A DNA stretch of 64,000 nt from Jacaranda mimosifolia. Lineage: Eukaryota; Streptophyta; Magnoliopsida; Lamiales; Bignoniaceae. The notes beneath the pieces were generated by a model that did not search any database, was not told the origin of the DNA, and saw nothing but the letters and a program-made list of their open reading frames with translations. The stretch covers positions 30,241,032-30,305,031 of the forward strand of contig CM032125.1 in assembly GCA_018894105.1 (NCBI GenBank), given 5' to 3'. Position numbers and translations under genes: made by a program. Below, one piece after another: positions 23,074 through 33,744 of this stretch (within the stretch, counting starts at the first letter, position 1; every line of letters starts with the position of its first letter).

Positions 23074-25232
23074 ATGGATACTATTCTAGAAAATGAGGAG
23101 TTGGAATTCCTAGTGAATGCCAACATGGAACAACCTAAGAATAGTGGTTCATCATCTGGAGTTGGAGGTGGAGGTGGTAATCCTTCAGCTGCTTCTCAAA
23201 AAAAGAAAAGGAAAAAGAACACAGTGGAGGAGCCCTCTGAAGATTCAAAAAGAAGGTCTGAGGTATGAAAACATTTTACCACAATTTTTGATAAGAATGG
23301 TAAAAGGAGGGGTAAATGCAACTATTGTGGGAAAGATTATGCTGCTAATCCTTCGATAAATAGTACTTCTGGATTGAAAAATCATTTAAAAATTTGTAAG
23401 AAAAATCCCGATAAACAGAGTGATAACTACACTATCAATAGTTTCACTCAAAATGTGGATTTGAGAGATATGTCATCTCACACCAATGCCCCTAGTAAAT
23501 TTGACCAGGAAGCAACTAGGGAGGCTCTTGCTAGAATGATCATTATGGATGAATTGCCTTTTAGGTTTGTTGAGGGTGAAGGCTTTAGATTGTATGCTTC
23601 TGTTTCATCTCCCCAATTTGCTGTGCCATCTAGAGTTATAGTGGCTAGAGATTGCTTGAAACTGTATTATAATGAGAAAAAGGATCTAAAGGAGTACTTC
23701 CAAAAATCTGGAGCAAGGGTGTCTCTCACAACAGATACTTGGGCTTCTAATTAAAAAATCAATTATTTGTGCTTGATTGCTCACTTCATTGATGAAAGTT
23801 GGAAGTTGCATAAGTTGATTTTAAATTTTGTTCCATGCTCTAGTCATAAAGGGGGAAGATATTGGCCTTTTGATTGAAAAATGCTTGCTTGATTGGGGTT
23901 TGACAATGTATTTACCATTACTGTTGATAATGCTTCTTCTAATGATACTGCAATATCATACTTGAGAAAAAGATTTTTAGCATAGAAGAAGTCAATTTGT
24001 GATGGTAAATATTTGCATATGAGGTGCATTGCTCATATTATTAATCTTGTTGTGAAAGATGGACTGCCGAGTGCTAGTGTGTCACTTGAGCGTGTTTGCA
24101 CTGTGGTGAGGTATTTGAGACAATCACCGGCTAGGTGGAGAAAGTTCAAAGATTATGTTGTTGAGGAAAAAGTGGAAAGTAAGAAATTGTTGAGTTTTGA
24201 TTGTCCAACTAGATGGAATTCTTCTTACTTTATGCTTGAGACTACTTTGCTTTTCAGGATGTGGTTGATAGATATGAAATATGTGAAAAAGAATTTCGTG
24301 ATGACTTTGGTCCTCAAGGACCTTATGGTAAGGTAGGGCTTCCCACGAATGATGACTGGTATGTGATTGATAGATTGGTGAAGGTGTTGAAACACTTTTA
24401 TGAAATGACTGTAAGAATCTCTGACTCAAAGTTTGTGACTTCCAATGTATTTATGGATGAGATTAGTGATATTGATGTTTTGATAAAATAATAGGAGATG
24501 GGTGATGATTATGAGTTGTCAGAAGTAGCAAAAAAAATGAAAGCAAAGTTTGATAAGTATTGGGGAGATCCTACTAAAATGAACATGTTGTTTGTGGCTG
24601 TGGTTTTTGATCCTCGACATAAGTTGAAATATGTTTTCTCCATTCTTACTCAAATGTATGTGGGTCAATTGAGAAAGGATATATGTGATCGGGTTAACAA
24701 AGCTCTTCAAGAGACTTTTGAAGAGTATAAAAAAATATATGGTGCTACAAAAACATCTTCAGAAATAGGGTCACAGTCTTCCCAAAGTAGTAGTGGTCCA
24801 TTTGATTCCAGTGTTGATGGCGATAAGGTGGTGATGGTAAGGGGTTTTAGATTGGCAGAGTACCGTAAATTATGTATGGATGAAGAGGGAGATTCAAAAA
24901 ATCAATCAGAGCTTGATACGTATTTGAGTGAGAAAAAAGAGAAAGATGTGCCCAACTTTGATGTTCTTGGATGGTGGAAGATGAATGCCCACCGATTTCC
25001 CATCTTAGCGAGGTTGGCTCGTGATTTGTTTGCTATGCTTGTTACTACTGTTGCTTCTGAATCTACCTTTAGTACCTCGAGTCGGGTTATTGATGATTTT
25101 AGAGCCTCTTTAACTCCAAGAATGACTCAAGCCCTCATTTGCACTCAAGATTGGATTCGCAATGGACCTTCAAAGCCACATGTTGAGGAAGATTATGCTC
25201 AGATTGAAAGACTTGAAGAAGGTATGCATTAA
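23074..25232 (+). pseudogene. Inner hAT transposase, BED zinc finger type
   Basis: Starts MDTILENEELEFL. A Gly-rich and Lys-rich N-terminus leads into a BED finger: KHFTTIFDKNGKRRGKCNYC ... LKNHLKICKKNP (C-x2-C ... H-x4-C type), with the expected Trp just before it turned into TGA. Next come the hAT core (SLTTDTWAS, ITVDNASSNDTAI, MRCIAHIINLVV, SFDCPTRWNSSYFMLE) and the C-terminal dimerisation domain (DVLGWWKMNAHRFPILARLA, TTVASESTFSTSSRVI). In-frame stops occur near 23264, 23752, 23981 and 24488, with two single-base shifts at G-runs (about 23848-23895) that restore the frame. A last short exon after 25505 is possible. Recognisable as Ac/Tam3-like but dead. Confidence 0.88.
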
Positions 25233-27395
25233 ATTCATATATTATGGTTCTAAAGATTATTATTTAATTATTATTTTTATGATTGTTAATATATTCATGT
25301 TTTTCGTACTTATGAGTTTTTATGTTTTCGATTGTTTAATTTGTATTTCTATATGTGGTTTCTAGTATTGGTGCAGATTCTGTGGTAATCGGTTTTTGAT
25401 TATGATGGATGAATATCATTAGGTACATAAGTCACTTATTTATGCAAATTATTTCTCTAGTTTTTTTTAACAATAAATCTTTTATAATGTTATTTCTTAT
25501 ATTATTATGTTCTTTTTATAGGAATTAGGAACAAAGGACGCAGGTGGATCCAGTGGAATTGAAAAAGGTTGAAGCTCTTCAACTTTCAAGCAAATTATTT
25601 ATATAGAATTGAATGTAATTTAAAGTTTGAACAATTTACTATTTCAAACTTGTATCATTTTGTGTGGATGTGATTTTGTGAATTGTGATCATTCATCATT
25701 TTCATATGATTTTAGCATTTGCCTATTTGAAATTTAGCCCTTAATTGTCTTTGTCTTGAGGTACGGGGTACCTACCTAGGATTTGGGAAGTTTATTTGAA
25801 GTAGAAGTATTTAAGGATTGATGTAGATGTGGGGTTGAGCTTGAGCATGATATATGTAAAAGAAACATAACATATAGTGACATAGTTGGCTAGTCATCTA
25901 CTTTAACCTTGAGTCCTTGACTTTTGTTTATTGTTAAGTTCGGTTTAGTGGTATATTACTTTAAATATCAAATAGTTTTTTCAAAAGATGTGATAATAGT
26001 CAATAAAAGAGCAACAACTACAAGAAGAGTTACATAACTATATATATGCAGATATGGAAATTCGCTAAATTAATTTAGTATATAGTTATTGTTAAATAAC
26101 AGTTTGAAAAAGAAGGATTTTCGTTGTTAATACATTTATTAATTCTTATCAAATTTAATTATATCAAATAAACTTTTTAGTACTATAAAAATAAGTAATT
26201 CAATTCAATTTTTTCACCTAAAACTAAAATCAAATATTTTTTTGTCAAACAAATTTTTATTGGTTAAAAAAAAAAAAAAAAGAACCGGTTCGGTTTCGGT
26301 TCTGCACCTGGGAAAACTGAAAATTTTGGTTAACTGACTGAACCGTTTGGTTCGGTTGGTTAAAACCAAATGTACAGCCCTACTCATCAGACGAAAAATG
26401 GAAAGCGCGTGGGTTCGTTGATGCTTGTCTAAAATTTGAATTTGTTTCATGTTGCATTTTTTGAAGAATATTCTCAGTATCACAAATGAGCTTAGTTTAG
26501 CTTTACAAAGAAGGGAACAAGATATTATAAATGCCATGTTGCTTCTTCGAGTAGCAAAGAAATGATTGTGAAAGACAAGAGATAGTGGACGGGATTCGCT
26601 TATTAGTGAGGTGTCTGAATTTTGCATCAAACATGATATTGAGATACCTATATTTGATGATCTCTATGTCTTTCCGGGAAGATCAAAGCGAATAGTTGCT
26701 GAGTAAATGGTTTTACATCATTACCGTGTTGAAGTATTTTATAAAGTTATTGATTGGCAACTTCAGGAATTAAATAATCAATTTAATGAGGTAACATCTG
26801 ACTTACTTCATGGTATCGCTTGTTTATCTCTATCTCAGTCATTTGCAAGTTTTGATATAGAAAAGATCATGAGATTGGCTACATTACATCCTGATGATTT
26901 TAGAGAATATGATTTAGTTGAGTTTCGTTGTCAGCTTGAGAATTATATAATTGATGTGAGTTTTGACGATATAAGATTTTCTGGTGTGAACAGAATTGGT
27001 GATCTATCTAAAAAGTTAGTTGAGACAAAGAAGCATTTGGTGTATCCTCATATGTACCGACTTGTGAAATTTTTGTTGCTTTTGCTGGTCGCCACTGCAA
27101 GTGTAGAGAGAGCTTTCTCAGCGATGAAATGTATCAAGACTGATTTGCGGAACCGAATAGATGACGACTTTCTTAATGATTGTTTGATAACTTATAAAGA
27201 AAGAGATGTATTTATGAGCATTTCAGATGATAATATTATAACGATGTTTCAGAATATGAAAACTCATCGAGGATAATTGGATTAATGTATTTAAATTTCA
27301 TTTTTATTAACTATTAATTATTTTGAATTTATTTTTTATTAATATTTTGACCCCACTTACCTAAATTCTTGGATACACCATTGCACCCAAACACT

Positions 27396-27730
27396 CTCTT
27401 AATTGAACCACCAGCAGCAAGAAACAGACTAAACTTTGACAATAATAACTATTTTGTTTCTTTGTTTTGAGGATCAAATTCAGCATCAAAAGGGGACTTT
27501 GTATATTGCTGCTTAAAGTAAGGAATTTTCCTTATTCGAACAAATTGGGATTCCATGTTTCTGCTTATCTTTGCATAATAAAGTCTTTGTCTACACTTTC
27601 ATCTGAGGTTTTTCCTTTCTCCTCGAGCAGGCATAGAGCATTTGCATGAGTGCATAGTGAACAAACCGAAACATTTCTTTGCAGATCTACTCATCGACCA
27701 GTGGTTGAAGCCCTTGTTATCCAATTCATG
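27396..27730 (+). pseudogene. Block R3, first part: DUF1442 3' relic and kinase relic
   Basis: About 27396-27530 matches the start of blocks R1 and R4 (CAGCAGCAAGAAACA..., GACAATAATAACT), that is the 3' flank of a DUF1442 gene. After an intron-like stretch ending TCGAGCAG, 27629-27710 reads AGIEHLHECIVNKPKHFF and DLLIDQW, the catalytic-loop region (subdomain VI) of the LRR kinase, best preserved here. The HxN/HRD core is decayed. The block is then interrupted by a solo LTR and continues at 30188. Confidence 0.65.
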
Positions 27731-30182
27731 TGTCATGCCCTGGATTTGGGACATAATATGGCAGTGCCCCTAAGCCCAAAGACTCAGAGACACTAAGTCT
27801 CAGATCCAACAGAGCTTGCAGAATTCCCACAAATTTTATTAAATAAATTCCAAAATAAATCATCACAATAAAAGAGAACTCTAAACACTTCTCTTAACAA
27901 TCAAACTTGAGTAATCGAGATCTCAAAGAAAATTTCCTAAACAACCAACTAGGAATCTTAAACATCAAATAACCTATTCTAAAATGTCAATATCTTTTCA
28001 CCATCCCCAAAACTGCTCATTTTCCTTGTCCTGAATTAAGTTTTCTTCAAAAAGATGGATTAATAACTTATTGGCGACACTTTGCCAGTAAATAAATCTC
28101 GTTTCTCTTTCTACTAGACTTGAGCAAGTATAAATATCATGAAAAATCATTGAAAACAAAAATATTCACTTTGCATAAATATAACAATTAATGTAAAAGT
28201 ATTCAAGAATCATGTTCTCTGAGTCAATCACCTATCTTTTCAGAAGAATTCAGAACAAAAGTTACACAACTTATCAGAAACTTTCAATTCATTAATTATC
28301 CATGCTCATGAACTTTCGGGATTTTAATCGGTTATCTTGCCCAAGATCTTAACTACAACGTCGTTAAGTGGCTTCAGAGGTCTTAACTACAACGCCATTA
28401 AGAGCAGCTTCAGAGGTATTAACTACAATGTCGTTAAGAATGGCTTCAGAGGTCTTTTGCTACTATAACCCCGTAGCACAGTTACAAAACTCGTTCCTAC
28501 CGATAATTTTTCGATTATTCAAAGCATAGATCCTTTTATTTATTTAATTCGATAGAGAATATTATGTTTTATGCAAGATTCAGAAAACTTTTGTTTCTAC
28601 ATGCTCAAATCCTAAAAATAAGTTTAATGCATGCGAAAAAAAGTCTCATGAATTATTAAATGTTTGCAGATGGAAAATTCTATGACAACTAAACCGTTAG
28701 ATCAATAGTAAACACCTTTTTTTTTTTTTTAATGCGGAAATCATTCATGAGAAAGAGTATTTTCAATAGAAAAAAGAATAAAGATTTACTTACTCCAGAA
28801 TACTAAAACTCAAAGATTTCTCTCAAGTCTGATCTTCCACTTACATGTCCTCCACCAATTCTACGAAAAAAAGGAAAAAAATGGTAATACCTAAGAATTA
28901 AATTTCCTACGGATTTTTAAAGAACAAATAAAATGAACTGATATTTTCTCACCTTTGCGTATGGTTTCTCTATTTCCCACTGCACTAGCATTTATCCTAC
29001 TAGGCTAAGTATTCTGGATAAGCTAGAATTCGTATCTTATTGAGATAAGAATGTCACTCTAATCCGAACTCCTCACTATTTAATTATTCTAGATTTTGTC
29101 TAGCTATTATCATAGGTTAGTAATTAAAAGAATATGAAATACTCATGAATTTTCGCTACAAAAAATAAGGTTCTAGGATTCTATATCACCTATATTTACA
29201 TGATTTTAGCTAGCCAACATTACTAGATACCTTATGGGGGTCAAAAAATATCCAAATAGAGTTTTAAAATGGTGGGAAGACCTCTAAAATTACTCATCCA
29301 TCCATAAATCCGAATATTCCATAAAATCTAGTTTCCGTCATCTTTAACTTGATAATCATGGACCTAAGCCCGTAATTACTTCATAATAATTTGTGGGCTT
29401 AATTCCTACACTACTTATGGGCTTAATCATAACTTAAAATGAGTTAAATAGTTTGGGCTATTATTACATATATCCTATAAAACACAAATACCATTTATGG
29501 ACTTATTTTGATACTAGTTATGGGTTTTAACAACTTAAAATAAATTAAATGATTTGGGCTAACTAATACGCCTTAAATCACTAATTAAATATGAACCAAA
29601 GATTAATATTTCCTTCGCCATAAATTAGTATCTATAGTAGCTAGCTTAAAATCATTAACATAGAACTCAATAAATAAAGTTCCATCAAATAATTGACTTA
29701 ATAAATTCTACATCTTCAATAGCAACCAAACAATCTTTACAAAATTATTAATAATCTAAAGTTTATGTCCTCGAGATTGCAAGTACAAATCAAGATAAGT
29801 GCCTAAAATAGGATTCTTAGTAATCCCAAAAAGGATTCAAGTTATATCCCATATTTACTTCCAATTGAGATCTCTTAAATGTTGACCAAGCCCCAAATAA
29901 ATTGTATGCTCAAGTTCTAGGAGAAAAGCAACCCAAGAATATCAGTGAAGAATCAAAATCAACTAGTATTACTTCATTATTCCTAACATCCAATATTGTA
30001 TATATCTTTTTTTTTTTTTTTTCCTCAAAAGATAGAAGCTTACTACTAACCACGTACTTTTTATTCTAAATCCCATAACATCGATTCCTAATTTTAATGA
30101 AATTCAAATACTTCTAGAGGTATAATTAATAACACTTCTAAGATAAAATACAATAATTTGTCTAAAAATTTGGGGTATTACA
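27731..30182 (-). mobile_element. Solo LTR of a Ty3/gypsy (Del/Tekay-like) element
   Basis: In minus orientation the 2,452-bp sequence begins TGTAATACCCCAAATTTTTA and ends CCAGGGCATGACA, the usual ends of plant Del/Tekay-type LTRs. It is flanked by TCATG (27726-27730) and TCACG (30183-30187): a 5-bp target duplication with one difference that fits a CpG C-to-T change. There is no internal retroelement DNA, so it is a solo LTR left by recombination. It splits the kinase relic of block R3. No reading frame inside. Confidence 0.82.
28347..28455. repeat. Three 34-37-bp tandem repeats inside the solo LTR
   Basis: Units TCTTAACTACAACGTCGTTA ..GGCTTCAGAGG begin at 28347, 28381 and 28417 with small changes. 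Confidence 0.85.
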
Positions 30183-30187
30183 TCACG

Positions 30188-30545
30188 CCTCCACAAGCTT
30201 CTCACAGACCACGCAGTCTTGGGGTGCTTGTTTTCCAGTCCTCTTTGGGAAGAGAAAATATGTGACTTGTACATTGCTACTAACCACTCTGATTTAGTTA
30301 TAGTTTAGTATAAAAGGTAGCCCGTCATACCTCTTGTCATTAACACCCATCAGATTTCGAGATTAAATGGGGTAGCTTTGGATATATCTCTTGCAATCGC
30401 TTTTCAAACACAAAGAGAAATGTTTGGATGAACTCAAATGGTGTTCTTGTGAGGTTTTCTTGGGGATGGACAGTCAGTGTGCTAATTGAAAAAGCAGATG
30501 ATGGCTTGTTCCTAAGCTTTTCAGCCTTCAAGAATTAACAGAATG
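30188..30545 (+). pseudogene. Block R3, second part: kinase relic after the solo LTR
   Basis: From about 30220 the plus strand reads GVLVFQ-like sequence (GGGTGCTTGTTTTCCAG...GAAGAGAAAATATG), matching subdomain IX of the R2 copy, then jumps to the former 3' flank shared with 800-1030 and 32060-32290. The late kinase subdomains are deleted. An open frame on the minus strand (TVHPQENLTRT...) is shared by three blocks but is not a recognised protein. Confidence 0.6.
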
Positions 30546-30861
30546 AAGTATTTTTTTCCTCCATTGAATTTATCTTGCTCTCGTTGTATCTATGAGAAGC
30601 CGACTGTCCTCGATTACCAGCTTTACCCTAGTTGATAAAACAACTACCAATGCAATTTTTTCTTTTGACAACCATCATAATGATAAATAGCTCGCCTGGC
30701 TGTGACCTTCTCTTGAATTCTCAAAATTCTGATGCCCGACTGTGCTAACGCAAGCTTTGGGTAAGTAGCACTCTCCCCGTCTGATCGTGTCTTGGCTTGA
30801 CTGTGCTACTGAAGCTTTGGGTAAGTAGCACTCATTGCCATGGAAAAGAGGAAAAGGTAGG
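30546..30861. repeat. Spacer with a short direct repeat
   Basis: No gene. The phrase TGTGCTA...GAAGCTTTGGGTAAGTAGCACTC or a variant occurs twice (about 30741-30772 and 30801-30834), a 60-bp-spaced direct repeat present only in this block. Confidence 0.7.
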
Positions 30862-31090
30862 AGAAGTCTGTCAGATAGCTGCAAGACCATCCCAGCCAGC
30901 CTGCACCGACTGAGAACGATCCTCTACTGCTCTAGCCAGCCCAGGACCCTGAACTGGGAAGCTGTTAATCACGCTCTGGTCAAGCAGCCATGGTTCATCC
31001 ACCAGACTTGGTTTCCTGTCTCCTTAGAACTCAAGGATACAGAGGTACGAGACTATAGAACAGATCCTGTTCAAGTAAGGTCGTGCCTCA
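30862..31090 (+). repeat. Conserved unassigned module, copy 3
   Basis: This copy has the longest uninterrupted plus frame (30835-31275, 146 codons), because the TGA seen after PRTLN in other copies is TGG here. It reads KTIPASLHRLRTI, VNHALVKQPWFIHQTW and then a hydrophobic FLDFYWFFLWFF stretch. The hydrophobic end is AT-rich flank and probably not protein. Family not recognised. Confidence 0.55.
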
Positions 31091-31189
31091 TTGGCTTGCT
31101 GTTCCTCGATTTCTATTGGTTCTTTCTTTGGTTTTTTGCCGATGTGGGATTTTGGTTTCACCTATGTAAACTTGCTTGTTGTCTTTTTT

Positions 31190-31430
31190 GGGGGCTACGG
31201 GATTTACTTGGACCCCCAGCAGCAAGAAACAAATTAAACTTTGACAATAATCACTTTTTTGTTTCTTTGTTTTGATGATTAAATTAAACGAGTTGTTTAC
31301 ATTTGAGAGGTCGTCTGAAGAAATTTCTTCTGATGGAGCTAACTCTACATCAATCAAGATTTAAGCTCTGATGACTCGCTCTACATTCGACCCCGCCCTG
31401 AGTATATACGTGCTCTTCTACAAATTTGCA
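31190..31430 (-). pseudogene. Broken 3' end of a DUF1442 gene, block R4
   Basis: Same truncated piece as at 1-235, with the same breakpoint. The stretch around 31360-31400 is further altered (GACTCGCTCTACATTCGACC). No frame. Confidence 0.68.
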
Positions 31431-31439
31431 CAAGAATTT

Positions 31440-32300
31440 TCCTCATTCAAACAAATTGGGATTCCATGTTTCTGCTTATCTCCACATAATAAAGTCTTTG
31501 TCTAAACTTTCATCTTAGGTTTTTCCCCGTCTCTTCAAGCAGGCATAGGGTGTTTACATTAGTGCAAAGTGAACAAACCAAAACATTTCTGCGAAGAATT
31601 TACTCATCAACCAAATTGGGTATTTTTGTATGGGTATTTTAGGGTATGGGTCTGGGTAGGGTAATACCCTACCCATTTACAGGCCTAGGTGCTTGTGTTC
31701 CAGATCCTTATGGTGCGTCATGCAGCCTTGGTTTTATAGATGAAAACCTCTGGGGAGGAAGTTGTACGAACCTGAAGCTTCGATGCTAGCGATCTTGTGC
31801 ACCCATGAATCTCCAGAGGAGAGACCATACATGGAAACAATTGTACAGCAACTCATTAACTAAATTAACTTCCGATGATCATGAGTTTCTGTCTCTGGCC
31901 GATGTTGTCCCACAAGCAATTCAGAATGCGTTAGTTGTAGGAAGGTAGATTGCTACAACCACTCTGATTTAGTTGTAGTTTAGTGTCTTGTGTAGAACGG
32001 TTGTCATTGAGGATTGTGGTTTTCTCCCTCATCCTCTACCTTGGATCTGATGAAAATTCGTCATGTAAGGAGGCAGCTTCCCTCCATTAATTGATGGATT
32101 CTTTCACTTTGCTCGCATGATTCTACTGCTGCTATTGGACATTCTAACCAGAAACATGTCAAGATTAAATGAAGTAGCTCCGGATATATCCCTTGCAATT
32201 GAACTACAAACACAAAACAGAATGTTTGAATAAACTCAAATGATGTTCTTGTGAGGTTTTCTTGGGGATGAACAGTGAACATAATTGTAAAAGAAGCGTG
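31440..32300 (+). pseudogene. LRR receptor-like kinase fragment, block R4
   Basis: Right-arm counterpart of 240-1040. About 31540-31610 is the subdomain VI relic, interrupted by a 65-bp insertion, followed at 31689-31865 by the late kinase subdomains (FIDENL, CTHESPEERPYMETIVQQL in broken frames). The 3' flank runs to about 32300. Stops and deletions rule out a functional product. Confidence 0.7.
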
Positions 32301-32409
32301 CTAAATGGAAGAGCAGATGATGGCTTTGTTTCTGACAACAGAATGAAGTATAGAATTTCTTGCTCCCATTAAAGAAGAAAGAATTCAGCAATGGGCAAAA
32401 AAATCGTGT

Positions 32410-32645
32410 GGTCTGTCAGACAGCTGCAAGACCATCCCAACCGACCCTAGGCCAACTGAGAACGATCCTCTACTACTCTCCAACCAGCCCAGGACCCTGA
32501 ACTGAGGAGCTGTTAATCACGCTCTGGTCAAGCAGCCATTGTTCATCCACCAGACTTGGTTTCCTGTCTCCTTAGAACTCAAGGATACAGAGGTACGAGC
32601 CTATAGAACAGATCCTGTTCAAGTAAGGTCGTGCTCCTTCAGTCT
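32410..32645 (+). repeat. Conserved unassigned module, copy 4
   Basis: Close to copy 1, with two extra bases (ACCGACCCTAGG, ACTACTCTCC). The different small insertions in different copies argue against a conserved protein and for a relic or non-coding unit. Confidence 0.55.
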
Positions 32646-32960
32646 GCTGTTCCCCTTTTTCTACAGCTTATTTCTTTACTGTTTTTATGATGTGGGATAT
32701 TGGTTTCGCCAATATTAACCTGCTTGCGTCTTTCGTGGGGCCTAGGATTTACTTAAATGTGCAGCAAGAAACAGTTTAAACTTGATAATAATCACTTCTT
32801 CCTTTACTTAAAGGGACTTGTATACAGCTGATCAAAATAAGATATTTACATTTTGGTATATCAACCTAAGAAATCTCTTCTGGTGGATCTAACTGCAGTC
32901 CAATCAAGATTTTCAAGCTCTGATAACCTTCCCAACAGAGGATCTGACCCTAAATACATG

Positions 32961-33630
32961 CTATTCTCCAGTGCATTTATCCATCTTAACAATCCAGTTA
33001 CTCTTATTCTTCCTATCCGCCGCAATTCTCGTCAGCAGCAATCCTTCCCCAATCGGCAGCAACTGCGTCCGCAGAGGGCTGTTCCTCCACGACTCCCTGC
33101 AAAACGCATTATACCCTAGTACGATTTTGTTCTGACGCCCTACTTTCTCCTGAAGGGCACGTACAATTTTTTCATGGTTTTCAAGATTGCAGTCTATGGC
33201 GACGAAATCTGATTCTTCATAGTTATTCAGCAAAAGATTCTGGGCATCTCCCACGACAAATTCGACGTGGGTGGCGTTTGGGCCTAGTGTTCTTTTGGAG
33301 GAATTTAATTCCTCCAGGCCCTGAAGAATGCAGATGATTCGGCCGCCGGTTTGTTGGGCGGCCGCCACCAGGGCTAGAGTGGTGGAATCGGCGGCGCCGC
33401 TGCAAGCAACCACCATGAACTGGACGTTGTTCCCGGCTGCCAGGGCTGAAATGAACTCGGCTCCGTTTGGCTCTTTAGCACTCTTTCCCTGCAGGAGAAA
33501 ATCAAAGTGGAGTAAATAAAAACATCCAAAATGATTGGAGTTTTTTATGAAGGGGTTTTAATTTCATGCTTACCATTCTCATGGTTCTGAGATAGGCATT
33601 GGTGGCGTTTTCAGCAGACCAGCAAACCAT
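32961..33630 (-). CDS. DUF1442 family protein, copy A2, C-terminally truncated
   Basis: Exons 33630-33574 (MVCWSAENATNAYLRTMRM) and 33488-32961, same splice sites as A1. The frame is open for 194 residues and keeps VVACSGAADSTTLALVAAA and LPIGEGLLLTRIAA. A single base change turns the GAG codon of A1 (Glu195) into TAG, removing the last 16 residues including EHVFRV, which is conserved in all three other copies. The downstream bases still match A1, so the loss is recent. It may be a decaying copy or give a shortened protein; the sequence cannot say which. Confidence 0.85.
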
Positions 33631-33725
33631 TTCTTGCCTGTTGAATTTCCTCGAAGCTTTAGAGAAGTACTAGATTGGTTTTAGGTTGTTTTGTCAAGGT
33701 GATTTTGCCTGCCTCTTGGAAGTCG

Positions 33726-33738
33726 TATATATATATAA
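33726..33738 (-). promoter_or_regulatory. Putative TATA box for DUF1442-A2
   Basis: Same TA run ending TATAA as in front of A1, about 100 bp from the start codon. A2 keeps its promoter-proximal sequence despite the truncated frame. Confidence 0.45.
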
Positions 33739-33744
33739 CCAGGC

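Larger units (their letters stand above)
20810..26382 (+). mobile_element. Inner hAT element (BED/Ac-like) nested in the outer one
   Basis: A 5,573-bp element begins TAGGGGTGCTCA and ends TGTACAGCCCTA (inverted repeats matching at 9 of 12). It is flanked by a perfect 8-bp duplication CTCATCAG at 20802-20809 and 26383-26390. Subterminal regions on both sides are rich in GGTTCGGTT/AACCGAAC motifs in opposite orientation (about 20830-20945 and 26280-26360), as expected for transposase binding regions. It has its own 5' leader, intron and transposase relic. All borders are seen directly. Confidence 0.94.
19277..27276 (+). pseudogene. Outer hAT transposase, TTF/DUF4371 type, interrupted
   Basis: The first part (19277-20801) starts MSIDRFFTRILKF and continues after a frameshift near 19505. 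It shows the TTF-type finger region (SSDGAFCLPCYLFKDED, KGFRAWNKKERFATHIGG), then a frameshifted catalytic region with VLVDESHDIS, IRGQCYDGASNMQGEFNG and HLVHCFSHQLQLTL, motifs of the hAT RNase-H-like core. The inner hAT cuts it after DTCWGSHFKSFVNFILLFDS. The second part (26391-27276) has stops near 26445-26705, then the hAT dimerisation domain (VEFRCQLENYI ... LLLVATASVERAFSAMKCIK ... LRNRIDDDFLNDCL) and a normal stop. At least four disabling changes; not functional. Confidence 0.85.
18375..27383 (+). mobile_element. Decayed hAT element with TTF/DUF4371-type transposase
   Basis: The right end, TTGGATACACCATTG (27369-27383), read on the minus strand gives CAATGGTGTATCC, a usual terminus of this hAT group. 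The left terminal repeat and the target duplication are not visible, so the left end is probably lost; the boundary is placed where the conserved module breaks off. The element carries a C-rich 5' leader, an intron with 165-bp repeats, and the transposase relic at 19277-27276. It was later split by a second hAT (20810-26382). Confidence 0.7.
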
